From positions 5,022,001 to 5,086,000 of the forward strand of contig NZ_CP094264.1 in assembly GCF_023614235.1 (NCBI RefSeq): a stretch of DNA of 64,000 bases, given 5' to 3'. A program made the position numbers and the translations under genes. Positions 8,096-16,884 of the stretch are shown here, piece after piece. How positions within the stretch are numbered: the stretch's first letter is position 1; every line of letters starts with the position of its first letter. The DNA comes from Streptomyces sp. MRC013 (GTDB lineage Bacteria > Actinomycetota > Actinomycetes > Streptomycetales > Streptomycetaceae). The notes below the pieces were generated by a model, which saw only the letters and a list, made by a program, of their open reading frames with translations, did no database searches and was not told the DNA's origin.

Positions 8096-9340
8096 TCAGG
8101 CGCGGCCCGCCGTGCCGTCCTCGACCGGGTCGAGCGTCTCCTCGCACGGCGGCACGGCCGCCGCCTCCGGCGCGGCGCGGCGCCGGCGCGCGCCCAGCCT
8201 GGCGGCGAGCGGCTCGGTGTAGCGGGCCGTCAGCGGGCCCAGGACGACCAGGATCAGCACGTACGCGGTGGCCAGCGGCCCGAGCGACGGCTCGATCCCG
8301 GCCGTGACGGCCAGTCCCGCGATGACGATGGAGAACTCCCCGCGCGCCACCAGCGTCCCGCCGGCCCGCCAGCGGCCCCTGACGGAGACGCCGGCGCGCT
8401 TCGCCGCCCAGTACCCGGTCGCGATCTTCGTGCCGGCGGTCACCACGGCCAGCGCGAGGGCCGGCAGGAGGACCGGCGGGATGCTCGCGGGGTCGGTGTG
8501 CAGGCCGAAGAAGACGAAGAACACCGCGGCGAACAGGTCCCGCAGCGGGCTCAGTAGGTGGTGCGCGCCCTCCGCGGCCTCGCCGGACAGAGCGATGCCG
8601 ACCAGGAACGCGCCGACCGCGGCGGAGACCTGGAGCTGCTGGGCGATCCCCGCCACCAGCAGCGTCAGGCCGAGGACGACCAGCAGCAGCTTCTCGGGGT
8701 CGTCGCTGGAGACGAAGCGGGAGATCAGCCGCCCGAAGCGCAGCGCGAGGAACAGGACCAGGCCGGCGACGCCGAGCGCTATGGCGAGCGTGACGCTCCC
8801 CGCGGCCAGCCCGACACCGGCCAGCAGGGCGGTGACGATCGGCAGGTAGACGGCCATCGCCAGGTCCTCCAGGACCAGGATGCTCAGCACGACCGGGGTC
8901 TCCCGGTTGCCGAGCCGGCCCAGGTCGCCGAGGACCTTCGCGATGACGCCCGACGAGGAGATCCAGGTGACGCCGGCCAGGACGACCGCGGCGACCGGGC
9001 CCCAGCCCAGCAGCAGGGCCATGGCGGCGCCCGGCAGGGCGTTCAGCGCCGCGTCCACCAGGCCGGCCGGGTACTGGGTCCTGAGGTTGGTGACGAGGTC
9101 GGTGGCCGTGTACTCCAGACCCAGCATCAGCAGCAGGAGGATGACGCCGATCTCGGCGCCGATCGCCACGAACTCCTCGCTCGCGCCCAGCGGCAGCAGG
9201 CCGCCCGTGCCGAACGCCAGCCCGGCGAGCAGGTAGAGCGGGATGGGGGAGAACTTCAGCCGCCCGGCGAGGCGCCCCAGCAGGCCGAGGCCCAGGATGA
9301 TCGCGCCGAACTCGATCAGGAAGACAGCGGACGAGTGCAC
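8096..9340 (-). CDS. CPA2-type cation/proton antiporter (KhtU/KefB-like)
   Basis: A 414-residue integral membrane protein with about 12 hydrophobic segments, from FLIEFGAIILGLGLLGRLAG through ATAYVLILVVLGPLTARY. The sequence pattern is that of the Na+/H+-K+/H+ exchanger CPA2 family. There is no C-terminal RCK domain; the tail is short and charged. The regulatory part is instead encoded by the gene just upstream, three bases away, as in Bacillus KhtTU. The likely role is K+/H+ exchange in pH or osmotic control. Confidence 0.9.
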   Translation of the reverse strand: MHSSAVFLIEFGAIILGLGLLGRLAGRLKFSPIPLYLLAGLAFGTGGLLPLGASEEFVAIGAEIGVILLLLMLGLEYTATDLVTNLRTQYPAGLVDAALNALPGAAMALLLGWGPVAAVVLAGVTWISSSGVIAKVLGDLGRLGNRETPVVLSILVLEDLAMAVYLPIVTALLAGVGLAAGSVTLAIALGVAGLVLFLALRFGRLISRFVSSDDPEKLLLVVLGLTLLVAGIAQQLQVSAAVGAFLVGIALSGEAAEGAHHLLSPLRDLFAAVFFVFFGLHTDPASIPPVLLPALALAVVTAGTKIATGYWAAKRAGVSVRGRWRAGGTLVARGEFSIVIAGLAVTAGIEPSLGPLATAYVLILVVLGPLTARYTEPLAARLGARRRRAAPEAAAVPPCEETLDPVEDGTAGRA

Positions 9341-9343
9341 GTA

Positions 9344-9814
9344 TCACTCCCTTCCGAGTATCGCGGCGGCGGCGTCGACGCCTTCGCGGGTGCCGATGAC
9401 GATGAGGGTGTCCCCGCCGGCGAGCCGGAACTCCGGCCCCGGCGAGGGGATGGCGTCGGCCCTGCGCAGTACGGCGACGATCGACGCGCCCGTCTCGGTC
9501 CGCACCCGCGTGTCCCCGAGGTGCCGTCCGCCCCAGTACGACGTCGAGGGCAGTTCGATGCGCTCGGCCACCAGGCCGAGGTCGGTCGTCGACAGGAGGC
9601 TGGGGCTGTGGTGCGAGGGCATCAGGGCGTCGATCAGCGCCTCCGACTCGGGAGCCGTCAGCCTCACGGACAGGGCGCATTCGTCGGGATCGTCCCGGCG
9701 GTAGGCGTTCAGCACGCGTGTCCCGTCGCGTTGGGCGACCACCGACAGGCGCCGGTCCTCGCGGGTCGTGAGGTCGTAGCGGACCCCGATGCCGGGCAGT
9801 GGCGTACTGCTCAT
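9344..9814 (-). CDS. TrkA-C domain regulatory subunit of the antiporter (KhtT-like)
   Basis: About 156 residues from ATG at 9814 ([15 protein letters not shown]). The N-terminal part, ending about residue 75, resembles the KhtT regulatory half. The C-terminal RCK_C/TrkA-C domain contains [34 protein letters not shown] (cited from position 9400 to 9500). A GTG at 9829 is an alternative start; neither start has a clear ribosome site. It is co-transcribed with the antiporter and would gate it, probably by nucleotide or ion binding. Confidence 0.85.
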   Translation of the reverse strand: MSSTPLPGIGVRYDLTTREDRRLSVVAQRDGTRVLNAYRRDDPDECALSVRLTAPESEALIDALMPSHHSPSLLSTTDLGLVAERIELPSTSYWGGRHLGDTRVRTETGASIVAVLRRADAIPSPGPEFRLAGGDTLIVIGTREGVDAAAAILGRE

Positions 9815-10101
9815 CCGTGGAGCGTGCACGAGGAGTCTCTCCCTGGGCGTGGCTGGGCCGGGTCTGGAGGCGGGCGGACGACTTGACGATTACTTTACCC
9901 GGGCAACCAGCAGGGGCGGCCCCTCCCGGGAGCGGGACCCCGGCGTACCGGTCCCGCCGCGCCGGCCGGGGCGCGCGGCCCGCACGTTCCCGGCCGGTCC
10001 CGCGACGGCCCTCCCGCCCGCCGCGGGGATCCGGCGGTTACGATCCGAGGGGTCACGGCCCCGGGCGCCCCGGCGCACGGCCCGATCGGAAGGTAGGGAA
10101 C

Positions 10102-10296
10102 ATGGGAACGCTCAGCGTGTGGCACCTCGCCATCGTGGTCGGAGTGGTCGTCCTCCTCTTCGGCAGCAAGAAGCTGCCCGAGGCGGCGCGCTCCCTCGGC
10201 AAGTCCGCCCGGATCCTCAAGAGCGAGGCCGCCGCGATGAAGGCCGAGAACGACAAGGCGGAGGAGACGCCCCCGCCCTCCCGCCCGGCCCCCTGA
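10102..10296 (+). CDS. tatA: TatA-type Sec-independent translocase subunit
   Basis: A 64-residue protein with one membrane helix ([21 protein letters not shown]), then the [14 protein letters not shown] hinge and an amphipathic helix, and an acidic/proline tail. This is the canonical TatA/E layout. No tatC or tatB lies nearby, so it is a stand-alone paralogue of the twin-arginine pore subunit. AAGGTAGGG at 10090-10098 precedes the ATG. The gene is followed by tandem repeats and a strong hairpin. Confidence 0.9.
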   Translation: MGTLSVWHLAIVVGVVVLLFGSKKLPEAARSLGKSARILKSEAAAMKAENDKAEETPPPSRPAP

Positions 10297-10374
10297 AACC
10301 CGCGCCCCGGTCCGCCGCCGGACCAGGGGGCTCCTCGCGACCGTCGCGGGCCGGGCGCCGCGCCGACCCGCGCC

Positions 10375-10479
10375 CGTCCGTACGGGTCCGCCGACGGGGC
10401 GGGGCCGGTCGTCCGTACGGGTCCGCCGACGGGGCGGGGCCGGTCGTCCGTACGGGCCCGCCGACGGGGCGGGGCCGGA
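10375..10479. repeat. Three tandem copies of a 35-bp unit
   Basis: Units start at 10375, 10410 and 10445 and each opens cgtccgtacgggtccgccga. The third differs at two positions. They lie in the 3' region of tatA, and the third copy supplies the left arm of the hairpin at 10466-10518. Confidence 0.85.
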
Positions 10480-10518
10480 CGGCGCCCCGTACCGGAGGAC
10501 GCCGTCCGGCCCCGCCCC
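10466..10518. terminator. Bidirectional terminator hairpin
   Basis: A 19-bp perfect stem pairs 10466-10484 with 10500-10518 around a 15-base loop. It separates convergent tatA and the ligase gene, ending nine bases before the ligase stop. It would serve both directions. Confidence 0.75.
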
Positions 10519-10526
10519 GACCGGTC

Positions 10527-11618
10527 TCAGGCCAGGGTGCGGCGGACGCACTCGGCCACCACGGCCCGCAGGTTGCCCGTGCGGTGGAAGAGCCGCCGCT
10601 GGACGCGGGCGCCGTTGCCGTCCTCCAGGAGGCCGGAGAGGGCCGTCTGGGCGGACAGGGTGTCGCCGTTCTCCTCCAGCGCGTCCCGCACGTGGTCGAA
10701 GAGGGCGCGCACCACCGCCTCCGCCGGGGCGGGGCGCATCGTCTCCGGGTGCACCAGCTCGCCCTCCAGGCCCGACCGGGCCGCCCGCCAGCCCGCCAGC
10801 CGCAGCAGGGCCACGCCGTGCCGCGGCGGCGGCATCCCGTCGCGCCACTCCCGCGCGGCCGTGTCCACCAGGCCCCGGACCAGCGTGGCCAGCAGGACCG
10901 TCGTCGACGGGTCCAGGCACACGTCCGCGACGCGGACCTCGACGGTCGGATACGCCTTCGACAGGCGGGCGTCGAAGTACACCATGCCCTCGTCCAGCAG
11001 CGCTCCGCTGGCGATCATGTCGGCGACCTGCTCGTGGTACCGGTCCGCCGACCCGAACACCTCGACGGGCCCGGCCGAGGGCCAGCGCCCCCACACCCGG
11101 TTGCGGTAACTGCTGTACCCGCTGTCCTCGCCCTGCCAGAACGGCGAGTTCGCGCTGAGCGCCAGCAGGACGGGCAGCCACGGGCGGATCCGGTCCAGGA
11201 CGCCCACGCCCTCCTCGTCGGACTCCACCGACACGTGGACGTGGCAGCCGCACGTCAACTGCTCCAGCGCGGTGAGGCCGAAGTGCTCCTTCAGCCACTG
11301 GTGGCGCTTGTCGGAGCCGAGGGCGGGGCTCGCACCCAGCGGCGACGTGGCCAGGGCCGCGACGGACGCGTCGACGCCCTCGGCGTGCCGTGCCGCCTCC
11401 GCCCTCCAACGGCGGACCTCCTCCTCCAGCTCCCGCATGTCCGTCCGCGGGCTGGTCGCGAACTCCAGCTGCTGGCGCTGGAGTTCGCTCTCGAAGACCT
11501 CCTCGTTGCCCAACGGGTCGCGTGAGGCCGCCGCCAGGACCGCCGCGGACAGGGCGCGCGGCTCTCCGTTCTGCCGGTCGACCAGCAGCAGTTCCTCCTC
11601 GACACCCACACTTCGCAC
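10527..11618 (-). CDS. YbdK-family carboxylate-amine ligase (glutamate-cysteine ligase-like)
   Basis: A 363-residue cytosolic ATP-grasp-related enzyme of the GCS2/YbdK family, which shows weak glutamate-cysteine ligase activity. The start VRSVGVEEELLLVD carries the diagnostic VGVEEE; further motifs are QLEFATSP, CGCHVHV and RLSKAYPTVEVRVADVC. The GTG at 11618 has AGGTGG five bases upstream; an earlier GTG at 11627 is less likely. Actinobacteria make mycothiol rather than glutathione, so the true product is uncertain. It lies downstream of the DUF6328-like gene, 14 bases away. Confidence 0.88.
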   Translation of the reverse strand: MRSVGVEEELLLVDRQNGEPRALSAAVLAAASRDPLGNEEVFESELQRQQLEFATSPRTDMRELEEEVRRWRAEAARHAEGVDASVAALATSPLGASPALGSDKRHQWLKEHFGLTALEQLTCGCHVHVSVESDEEGVGVLDRIRPWLPVLLALSANSPFWQGEDSGYSSYRNRVWGRWPSAGPVEVFGSADRYHEQVADMIASGALLDEGMVYFDARLSKAYPTVEVRVADVCLDPSTTVLLATLVRGLVDTAAREWRDGMPPPRHGVALLRLAGWRAARSGLEGELVHPETMRPAPAEAVVRALFDHVRDALEENGDTLSAQTALSGLLEDGNGARVQRRLFHRTGNLRAVVAECVRRTLA

Positions 11619-11632
11619 ACGAACCACCTTTC

Positions 11633-12301
11633 TCAACTCGGGGTGGAACGCCGCGCGAGCCGCCGGGCGGATCGGCGGCGCAGCCACAGGGGGAGTGCGT
11701 ACCAGCACAGCGCGAACCAGAGCATCACCGCGCCCACCAGCAGGTCGGCGAGGAGCCCGGGCACCACGACGTGGAGGATGAGCAGCAGGGTGCAGCCGAT
11801 CGTCAGGGCGAGCAGCACCATGCCGCACATCATCAGCCGGTGCGCGATGTCGGCCATCTCGTCCTTCATCCGCTGCCCCGACAGGAACCGGTGCAGCGAC
11901 ACCGGCGCTATGAGGGAGGCGGTCGCGGACGCGCCCAGCACCACCGTGACCACGTAGATCACCCGGTCGGCCACGGCGAGTTCCCGGAAGACGGGGGTGA
12001 ACGCGACGCTCAGCAGGAAGCCGAAGAGGATCTGGACGCCGGTCTGCGCCACCCGGGTCTCCTGCAGGATCTCGTTCCACCTGCGGTTGACCCGGTCGCG
12101 CGCGGCCTCCGGCGGATCGGGCTCCAGGGCGTGCGCCGAGGCCGTCCCCGCCGTCGAGGGCGGGAGGACCAGGGCGGTCGGCGGGGCGGTCCCGGCGGGG
12201 CGGGCGCCGGGGGTTCCGGCGCCCTCCGCGCAGGAAGGGCACGCGCCTCTCGGGGGGCGGCCTCCTGCGGGCCACCCGGCCGGCTGCTCCGTCATGGCCA
12301 T
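11633..12301 (-). CDS. DUF6328-like membrane protein
   Basis: About 222 residues from ATG at 12301, chosen because GGAGG lies seven bases upstream. A variable Pro/Gly-rich head of about 75 residues precedes RVNRRWNEILQETRVAQTGVQ. Four hydrophobic segments follow (QILFGFLLSVAFTPVF, IYVVTVVLGASATASLI, LTIGCTLLLILHVVVPGLL, AVMLWFALCWYALPLWL). This layout matches the DUF6328 family, whose function is unknown. It probably forms a two-gene unit with the ligase. Confidence 0.8.
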   Translation of the reverse strand: MAMTEQPAGWPAGGRPPRGACPSCAEGAGTPGARPAGTAPPTALVLPPSTAGTASAHALEPDPPEAARDRVNRRWNEILQETRVAQTGVQILFGFLLSVAFTPVFRELAVADRVIYVVTVVLGASATASLIAPVSLHRFLSGQRMKDEMADIAHRLMMCGMVLLALTIGCTLLLILHVVVPGLLADLLVGAVMLWFALCWYALPLWLRRRSARRLARRSTPS

Positions 12302-12506
12302 GGGACGTCCTCCGTGCTCGGGGCCGTCCGTGTGCCCGTTCCCCACCGAACCATGCCGACCGGCCGAACGGGTTGCGAATCTCCCCGGACGGGGTTAGTC
12401 GGGCCGGATGGCGGGGGACCCGTGTTGCGTCAGATACCCGCCCGCCGGCCACGGGGCCGGCGGGCCCGGGCACGAGGACGGAACGCGGAGAAGGGATCGT
12501 CACACC

Positions 12507-12923
12507 ATGACGACGGCACGAGAGATCATGACCGAGGGCGCCGAGTGCATCGGCGAGGACGAGACCGTACTCGAGGCCGCGAAGAAGATGACGGAACTCG
12601 GCGTGGGAGCCCTGCCCATCTGCGGGACCGACAACAAGCTCAAGGGCATGCTCACGGACCGCGACATCGTCGTGAAGGTCCTCGGCCGGGGCAAGGACCC
12701 GGCCGAGTGCAAGGCCGGCGAACTGGCCCAGGGCGAGGCGGTCACCATCGGCGCCGACGACGGCGCCGACGAGATCCTGCGCACCATGACCGAGCACAAG
12801 GTGCGCCGGCTCCCGGTCATCGACGGTCGCGACCTCGTCGGCATGGTCGCCCAGGCCGACGTCGCCCGGGCGCTCCCCGACCCGAAGGTGGGCGACCTGG
12901 TGCAGGCGCTGTCCACCGACTGA
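12507..12923 (+). CDS. CBS-domain pair protein
   Basis: A 138-residue cytosolic protein made of two CBS domains. The first spans REIMTEGAECIGEDETVLEAA to LTDRDIVVKVLG, and the second GEAVTIGADDGADEIL to AQADVARALP. Such stand-alone pairs bind adenine nucleotides and act as energy or stress sensors. GGAGAAGGG at 12487-12495 precedes the ATG at 12507. The gene is monocistronic and ends at a hairpin. Confidence 0.88.
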   Translation: MTTAREIMTEGAECIGEDETVLEAAKKMTELGVGALPICGTDNKLKGMLTDRDIVVKVLGRGKDPAECKAGELAQGEAVTIGADDGADEILRTMTEHKVRRLPVIDGRDLVGMVAQADVARALPDPKVGDLVQALSTD

Positions 12924-12947
12924 CGCCCCGTCGGCACTCCGCAGGCC

Positions 12948-12983
12948 AGGGCCCCGGCCGCCCGCTCACGCGGCCGGGGCCCT
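12948..12983 (+). terminator. Terminator hairpin after the CBS gene
   Basis: A 14-bp perfect stem pairs 12948-12961 with 12970-12983 around an 8-base loop, 24 bases after the stop. A C-rich stretch rather than a U tract follows. Confidence 0.7.
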
Positions 12984-13038
12984 TCCCCGCCCGCACGGGG
13001 CGGGGACCACGACGCCCCGGGAGGGGAGGCACAGGCCC

Positions 13039-14055
13039 ATGGGCGACATCATGACCGGCACGTGCTCGTGGACCGACCCGGCCCTGGTCTCCAGCGGCTG
13101 GTACCCGCCCGGGAGGCGGGACGCGGAGGGCCGGCTGCGGTACTACGCCGACCGGTTCCCGCTGGTGGAGGTGGACTCCACGTACTACGGCCTGCCCAGC
13201 GTCCGCAACAGCCGGCTCTGGGCGGAGCGCACCCCCGACGGCTTCCGCTTCGACGTGAAGGCGTTCTCCCTGCTCACCGGCCATCCCACCCGCTCCGCCG
13301 CCGTCCCCGCCGACCTGCGGCCCGCGCTCGCGCGGCACGGCGGCGCACGCGGCGCCGGCGCCGACCCCGGTCTCCTCGACGAGGTGTGGCGACGCTTCGG
13401 CGCGGCGCTCGAACCGCTGCGCGGGGCGGGCCGCATGGGGGCGGTGCTGTTCCAGTTCCCCCCGTGGGCGGCCCCCGGCGCGGGCGCCCGCAGGTTCCTG
13501 GAGGAGTGCCGGGAACGGACGGCCGGATGGCGGGTGGCGGTCGAGTTCCGCCACCCCGGCTGGTGGGGGGAGGCCGAACGGGCGCGTACGGCGGCGCTCC
13601 TGGGCGGCCTGGACCTGGCCGCCGTCGCCGTCGACACGGCCCGCGGCCTGGCGGGCTCGCTGACGCCCGACGTACCGGTCACCGCCCCCGCCCTCTCCGT
13701 CGTGCGGTTCCACGGCCGCAGCCCGGCCTGGGGGACGGGGACGAAGGAGGACCGGTTCCGCCACGACTACACGACGGCCGAACTGCGGGAGTGGGTGCCC
13801 CGCGTGCGTGCGCTCGCCGACCGTGCGGCCGAGGTGCACGTCCTGTTCAACAACTGCTGCGGGGACGCCGCCGTGCGGGCCGCCGGGACCATGCGCGCCC
13901 TCCTCGACGGCGAGGGCGCGGGGGAACCGGCCCGTACCGGCGCACATGGCGGCGGGCCGGCGGGGCAGACGTGTCCTCACACGATCGGCCCGGACCGGCG
14001 TGACACGCCGTCCGCATCCGGAACCGGCACACAGGAGGTGTCATGTCGCAACTGA
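13039..14055 (+). CDS. DUF72 (YecE-like) protein
   Basis: A 338-residue cytosolic protein of the DUF72 TIM-barrel family. Visible signatures are GTCSWTDPALVSSGWYPPG, FPLVEVDSTYYGLPS, FRFDVKAFSLLTGH, VLFQFPP and VAVEFRHPGWW, and near the end VLFNNCCGDAAVRAA. The function of the family is unknown. The last 45 residues (from about GEGAGEPARTG) are low-complexity and may be a variable tail. The tail overlaps the start of a small basic gene. A G-rich AGGGGAGG site precedes the ATG. Confidence 0.88.
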   Translation: MGDIMTGTCSWTDPALVSSGWYPPGRRDAEGRLRYYADRFPLVEVDSTYYGLPSVRNSRLWAERTPDGFRFDVKAFSLLTGHPTRSAAVPADLRPALARHGGARGAGADPGLLDEVWRRFGAALEPLRGAGRMGAVLFQFPPWAAPGAGARRFLEECRERTAGWRVAVEFRHPGWWGEAERARTAALLGGLDLAAVAVDTARGLAGSLTPDVPVTAPALSVVRFHGRSPAWGTGTKEDRFRHDYTTAELREWVPRVRALADRAAEVHVLFNNCCGDAAVRAAGTMRALLDGEGAGEPARTGAHGGGPAGQTCPHTIGPDRRDTPSASGTGTQEVSCRN

Positions 14056-14186
14056 TCAGGCGCATCAAGAGGTTCAGCCGTACTCCGCAGGGCCGCAGGC
14101 TCGTCCGCACGGTCCGGCGCGCCGCCACGGGCCCCCGGCGGCGCACCCGCGCCCGCGGCCTCCTCGGCAGGCTGCGCCGCCACTGA
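14043..14186 (+). CDS. 47-residue Arg-rich basic protein
   Basis: The ATG at 14043 follows AGGAGGTG, among the best ribosome sites in the window, which lies inside the 3' end of the DUF72 gene. The product begins MSQLIRRIKRFSRTPQGRR and ends GLLGRLRRH. It is extremely basic, with roughly one Arg in three residues and no acidic residue. A 17-bp hairpin starts 21 bases after its stop. It overlaps the upstream gene by 13 bases and is translated in another frame, so coupling is likely. A nucleic-acid or membrane-surface role is possible but is only a guess from charge. Confidence 0.7.
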   Translation: MSQLIRRIKRFSRTPQGRRLVRTVRRAATGPRRRTRARGLLGRLRRH

Positions 14187-14207
14187 CGGCACGGTCCGGC
14201 GCACCCG

Positions 14208-14246
14208 CGGCGGCCCCCGGCGGGCAACCCCCGCCGGGGGCCGCCG
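14208..14246 (+). terminator. Strong terminator hairpin
   Basis: A 17-bp perfect stem pairs 14208-14224 with 14230-14246 around a 5-base loop. It follows the small basic gene and ends the DUF72 unit. Confidence 0.8.
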
Positions 14247-14398
14247 TGTGACGGGACCGCGGCCCGCCCGCCTGACAAATGTCACGGCCGCCGGTGCGCG
14301 ACCTCCTCCCGGGGAGGGAGGTCCGGGCCGGTGCGGCGCCGTGAGGATGGGACGCGGAGGCACGACCCGTGCCCCGTACCGATCCCGCAGGAGTATCC

Positions 14399-15748
14399 AT
14401 GGACCCGTCGTCCCGTCCCGCCCGCCGCGGTCTGCGCCTCGCCGCCGCCACCTCCGGCGCCGTCCTGCTGTCACTGGCCGCCGGCACGCTGCCCGTCCGG
14501 GCCGCGCCCGCGGCACCTCCGGCGGCCGTCGCCGAGCGCCACGCCCGCGGACTCGACCGGGAGGCGCTGCGTGCCTCCCTCGAAGCGGTCCACCGGGCCG
14601 GCATGTACGGCACGTACTCCGCCGTCCGCGACGGCTCGTCACACTGGCGCGGCGCCGCCGGGTACGCCGACGTCGGGACCGGGCGCCCCGTGCGGCCCGG
14701 CTTCCAGCACCGCGTCGGCAGCATCACCAAGACCTTCACCTCCGTCGCCGTCCTGCAGCAGGTCCACGAGGGCCGCGTCGACCTCGACGCGCCCATCGGC
14801 CGCTACCTGCCCGACCTGGTCCCCGGCGAACGGGGCCGCCTCATCACGGTCCGGATGCTCCTCAACCACACCAGCGGCCTCGGCGACCACATAGCCGCCG
14901 CGTTCCCCGGCATCGAGCAGGACCCGGGCGGGGCCCTCGACGCCGGCCGCTTCCGCCGCTTCCAGCCGGAGGAGCTCGTCCGCTTCGGCCTCGCCGCCCC
15001 CTCGCGCGTACCGCGCGGCACGTACGGCTACTCCAACACCAACTACGTCATCATCGGGCTGCTGCTCCGCGAGGTCACCGGCGAGGAGCCGGAGGAGTAC
15101 ATCACCCGCAACGTCATCCGCAGGGCCGGACTGCGCCACACGTACTTCCCCCGCACGCCGTACCTGACCGGGCCGCACTCCGGGATGTACGAGTCGATGT
15201 ACGGCATGATCGACCCGGCCCGCGACTACAGCGTCTACGACATGTCCTGGGGCGGCCTGGCGGGCTCCCTGGTCTCCACCGTGGACGACCTCAACTCCTT
15301 CTACCGGCGGCTCCTCACCGGCCGGATCCTCGGCCCCGCCGAGCTGCGCGCCATGAAGACCACCGTCCCCACGTACGAGGCGCCGCCCGGCCAGGAGGCC
15401 GTCATGCGCTACGGCCTGGGGATCTACGCCTTGACGCTGTCCGACGGGCGCTGGTACTGGGGGCACGACGGCGCGGTGCTCGGCGCCGGCACGCTGGCGC
15501 TGTCCACCGAGGACGGGCGCCGCCAGGTCGCCGTCGGCCTCAACCTGATGAAGTACCAGCGCCTCGACGCCGACGGCCGCCCGCGGCCGCACGCCATCGA
15601 CGAGGCCGTCTTCCGCCACGTCGAGGGCGCCCTCCTGGACACCCCGCCCCCGGCGGCGTCCGGCCGCACGGCGGCGCCGGCGCCCAGGGCGCTGCCCACG
15701 GCGGCCGACCCCCGGCCGTCCACCGCGCCGGGCACGCCGCGGCGGTGA
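14399..15748 (+). CDS. Secreted serine hydrolase, beta-lactamase class C fold
   Basis: A 449-residue protein with an export signal (RRGLRLAAATSGAVLLSLAAG, cleavage near VRAAPA). The penicillin-binding/class C fold has its three active-site motifs: SxxK in GSITKTFT, YxN in YSNTNYVIIG and HxG in HDGAVLG. Family members act as D-aminopeptidases, DD-carboxypeptidases or esterases outside the cell. ATG at 14399 follows CAGGAG. The C-terminal 40 residues are Pro/Ala-rich and contain no anchor. It stands alone. Confidence 0.9.
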   Translation: MDPSSRPARRGLRLAAATSGAVLLSLAAGTLPVRAAPAAPPAAVAERHARGLDREALRASLEAVHRAGMYGTYSAVRDGSSHWRGAAGYADVGTGRPVRPGFQHRVGSITKTFTSVAVLQQVHEGRVDLDAPIGRYLPDLVPGERGRLITVRMLLNHTSGLGDHIAAAFPGIEQDPGGALDAGRFRRFQPEELVRFGLAAPSRVPRGTYGYSNTNYVIIGLLLREVTGEEPEEYITRNVIRRAGLRHTYFPRTPYLTGPHSGMYESMYGMIDPARDYSVYDMSWGGLAGSLVSTVDDLNSFYRRLLTGRILGPAELRAMKTTVPTYEAPPGQEAVMRYGLGIYALTLSDGRWYWGHDGAVLGAGTLALSTEDGRRQVAVGLNLMKYQRLDADGRPRPHAIDEAVFRHVEGALLDTPPPAASGRTAAPAPRALPTAADPRPSTAPGTPRR

Positions 15749-15937
15749 GGCCGGCGGGGCCCGCGGCGCCCGCGGGGCGGCCACCCGCCGGCGGGCGTCC
15801 GGCGTCCCCGCGGGGCGGGCCGGTGCCCGTGGCGCCGGCCGTACCGCCGTTCCGGGCGGGCCCGCCCGGAGCGGCGCCGCCGCGCACCTCCGGCCGTCCG
15901 GTGGTCGACTGGGAGGGGGCGAGGAAAGGAGCCGGCG

Positions 15938-16213
15938 GTGTACGTCCTTCGCATCGAGTACACGGCCTGCGACCGCGCCGCCTGGAAGCGGGCGTTCGAC
16001 GGCGACCCGCTGGGCCGCGGGGCCGCCGGGGTCCGGCGCTACCGTGTGATGAGACCGGTCGCGGACCCCGGCGGGGTCCTGGTCGACCTCGACTTCGACG
16101 ACCTGGCGCGGGCCGAGGAGGTCCTGGCGCGGCTGCGGGAGTTGCGGGCCCGGGCGGCGGCGGCCGGCCCGGAGGCGGAGATCGCGGAGGTCGTCGAGAC
16201 CGGCCGGCACTGA
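15938..16213 (+). CDS. Small uncharacterised protein
   Basis: A 91-residue cytosolic protein starting at GTG 15938, with GAAAGGAG seven bases upstream. It opens [19 protein letters not shown], and a later [20 protein letters not shown] suggests a ferredoxin-like alpha/beta dimer fold of the kind seen in small antibiotic-monooxygenase-like or cyclase-like proteins. No catalytic residues are recognised. It converges on the TetR gene. Confidence 0.75.
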   Translation: MYVLRIEYTACDRAAWKRAFDGDPLGRGAAGVRRYRVMRPVADPGGVLVDLDFDDLARAEEVLARLRELRARAAAAGPEAEIAEVVETGRH

Positions 16214-16241
16214 CCGCGTCCGGCCCTGCCGGCGCCGCGGA

Positions 16242-16790
16242 CTACGCCAGCAGCCGGTCCGACACCAGCCGCGCCACCTCCTCGCGGTCGCGGCCCGGGT
16301 GCTCCGCCGCGATGAGGTGGCTGCCGAGCCACACCGAGAAGGCGATCATGCTCCGCGCCTCCGCCTCCTCGGCGTCCGGGCAGAACTCCGAGAACAGTGC
16401 GCGCAGGTAGTCCATGCGCCGCGTGTCCACCCGCCGCAGCCGCTCCGCCACCGTCTCGTCGCGCCGGGCCCAGTCGCGGACGGCGAGGTCGGTGCGGACA
16501 CCGGTCGTCAGTTCCGGGATGACGTCGGTCAGCCGCCGCAGCCGGTCCCGCGCGTCCCCGCCCCCGCCCTCGACCCGCTCGACCACCTCGACGGTGACCT
16601 CCTCCTCCCAGGCGTCGAGCATCTCGTGGAGCAGGGTGTCCCGATCTCCGAAGTACCAGTAGAAGCCGCCCTTGCTGACCCCCAGGGCCTGCGCGAGCGC
16701 CTCCACCCGAACGGCCTGCGGGCCGCCCTCGGCAAGGGCCCGGAGTCCTTCTTCGATCCACCTGCCACGGGGTGTGCGGGCCACGGCCAC
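16242..16790 (-). CDS. TetR-family repressor
   Basis: A 182-residue regulator. The N-terminal HTH reads WIEEGLRALAEGGPQAVRVEALAQALGVSKGGFYWYFGDRDTLL (positions 16750-16625), with the classic GVSKGGFYWYF recognition helix. The ligand domain shows no specific residues. It is divergent from the DUF2867 gene across 94 bases holding two copies of a palindrome, so it probably represses both itself and that gene. Confidence 0.92.
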   Translation of the reverse strand: MAVARTPRGRWIEEGLRALAEGGPQAVRVEALAQALGVSKGGFYWYFGDRDTLLHEMLDAWEEEVTVEVVERVEGGGGDARDRLRRLTDVIPELTTGVRTDLAVRDWARRDETVAERLRRVDTRRMDYLRALFSEFCPDAEEAEARSMIAFSVWLGSHLIAAEHPGRDREEVARLVSDRLLA

Positions 16791-16820
16791 GGAACCGCCT
16801 CCTTTCGTCCGCCCCTTCTA

Positions 16821-16866
16821 TACGCAGGCGTACGGAAGGGGGTAGCATCATCCGTACACCAGCGTA
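16821..16866. promoter_or_regulatory. Paired TetR-type operators
   Basis: TACGCAGGCGTA at 16821-16832 is a perfect 5-2-5 palindrome. TACACCAGCGTA at 16855-16866 is its near copy in the opposite orientation. With flanks, 14 of 16 bases agree. The copies are 34 bases apart in the divergent promoter region, as expected for a TetR regulator. Confidence 0.7.
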
Positions 16867-16884
16867 TGGAACAGGGGTTCCGAC

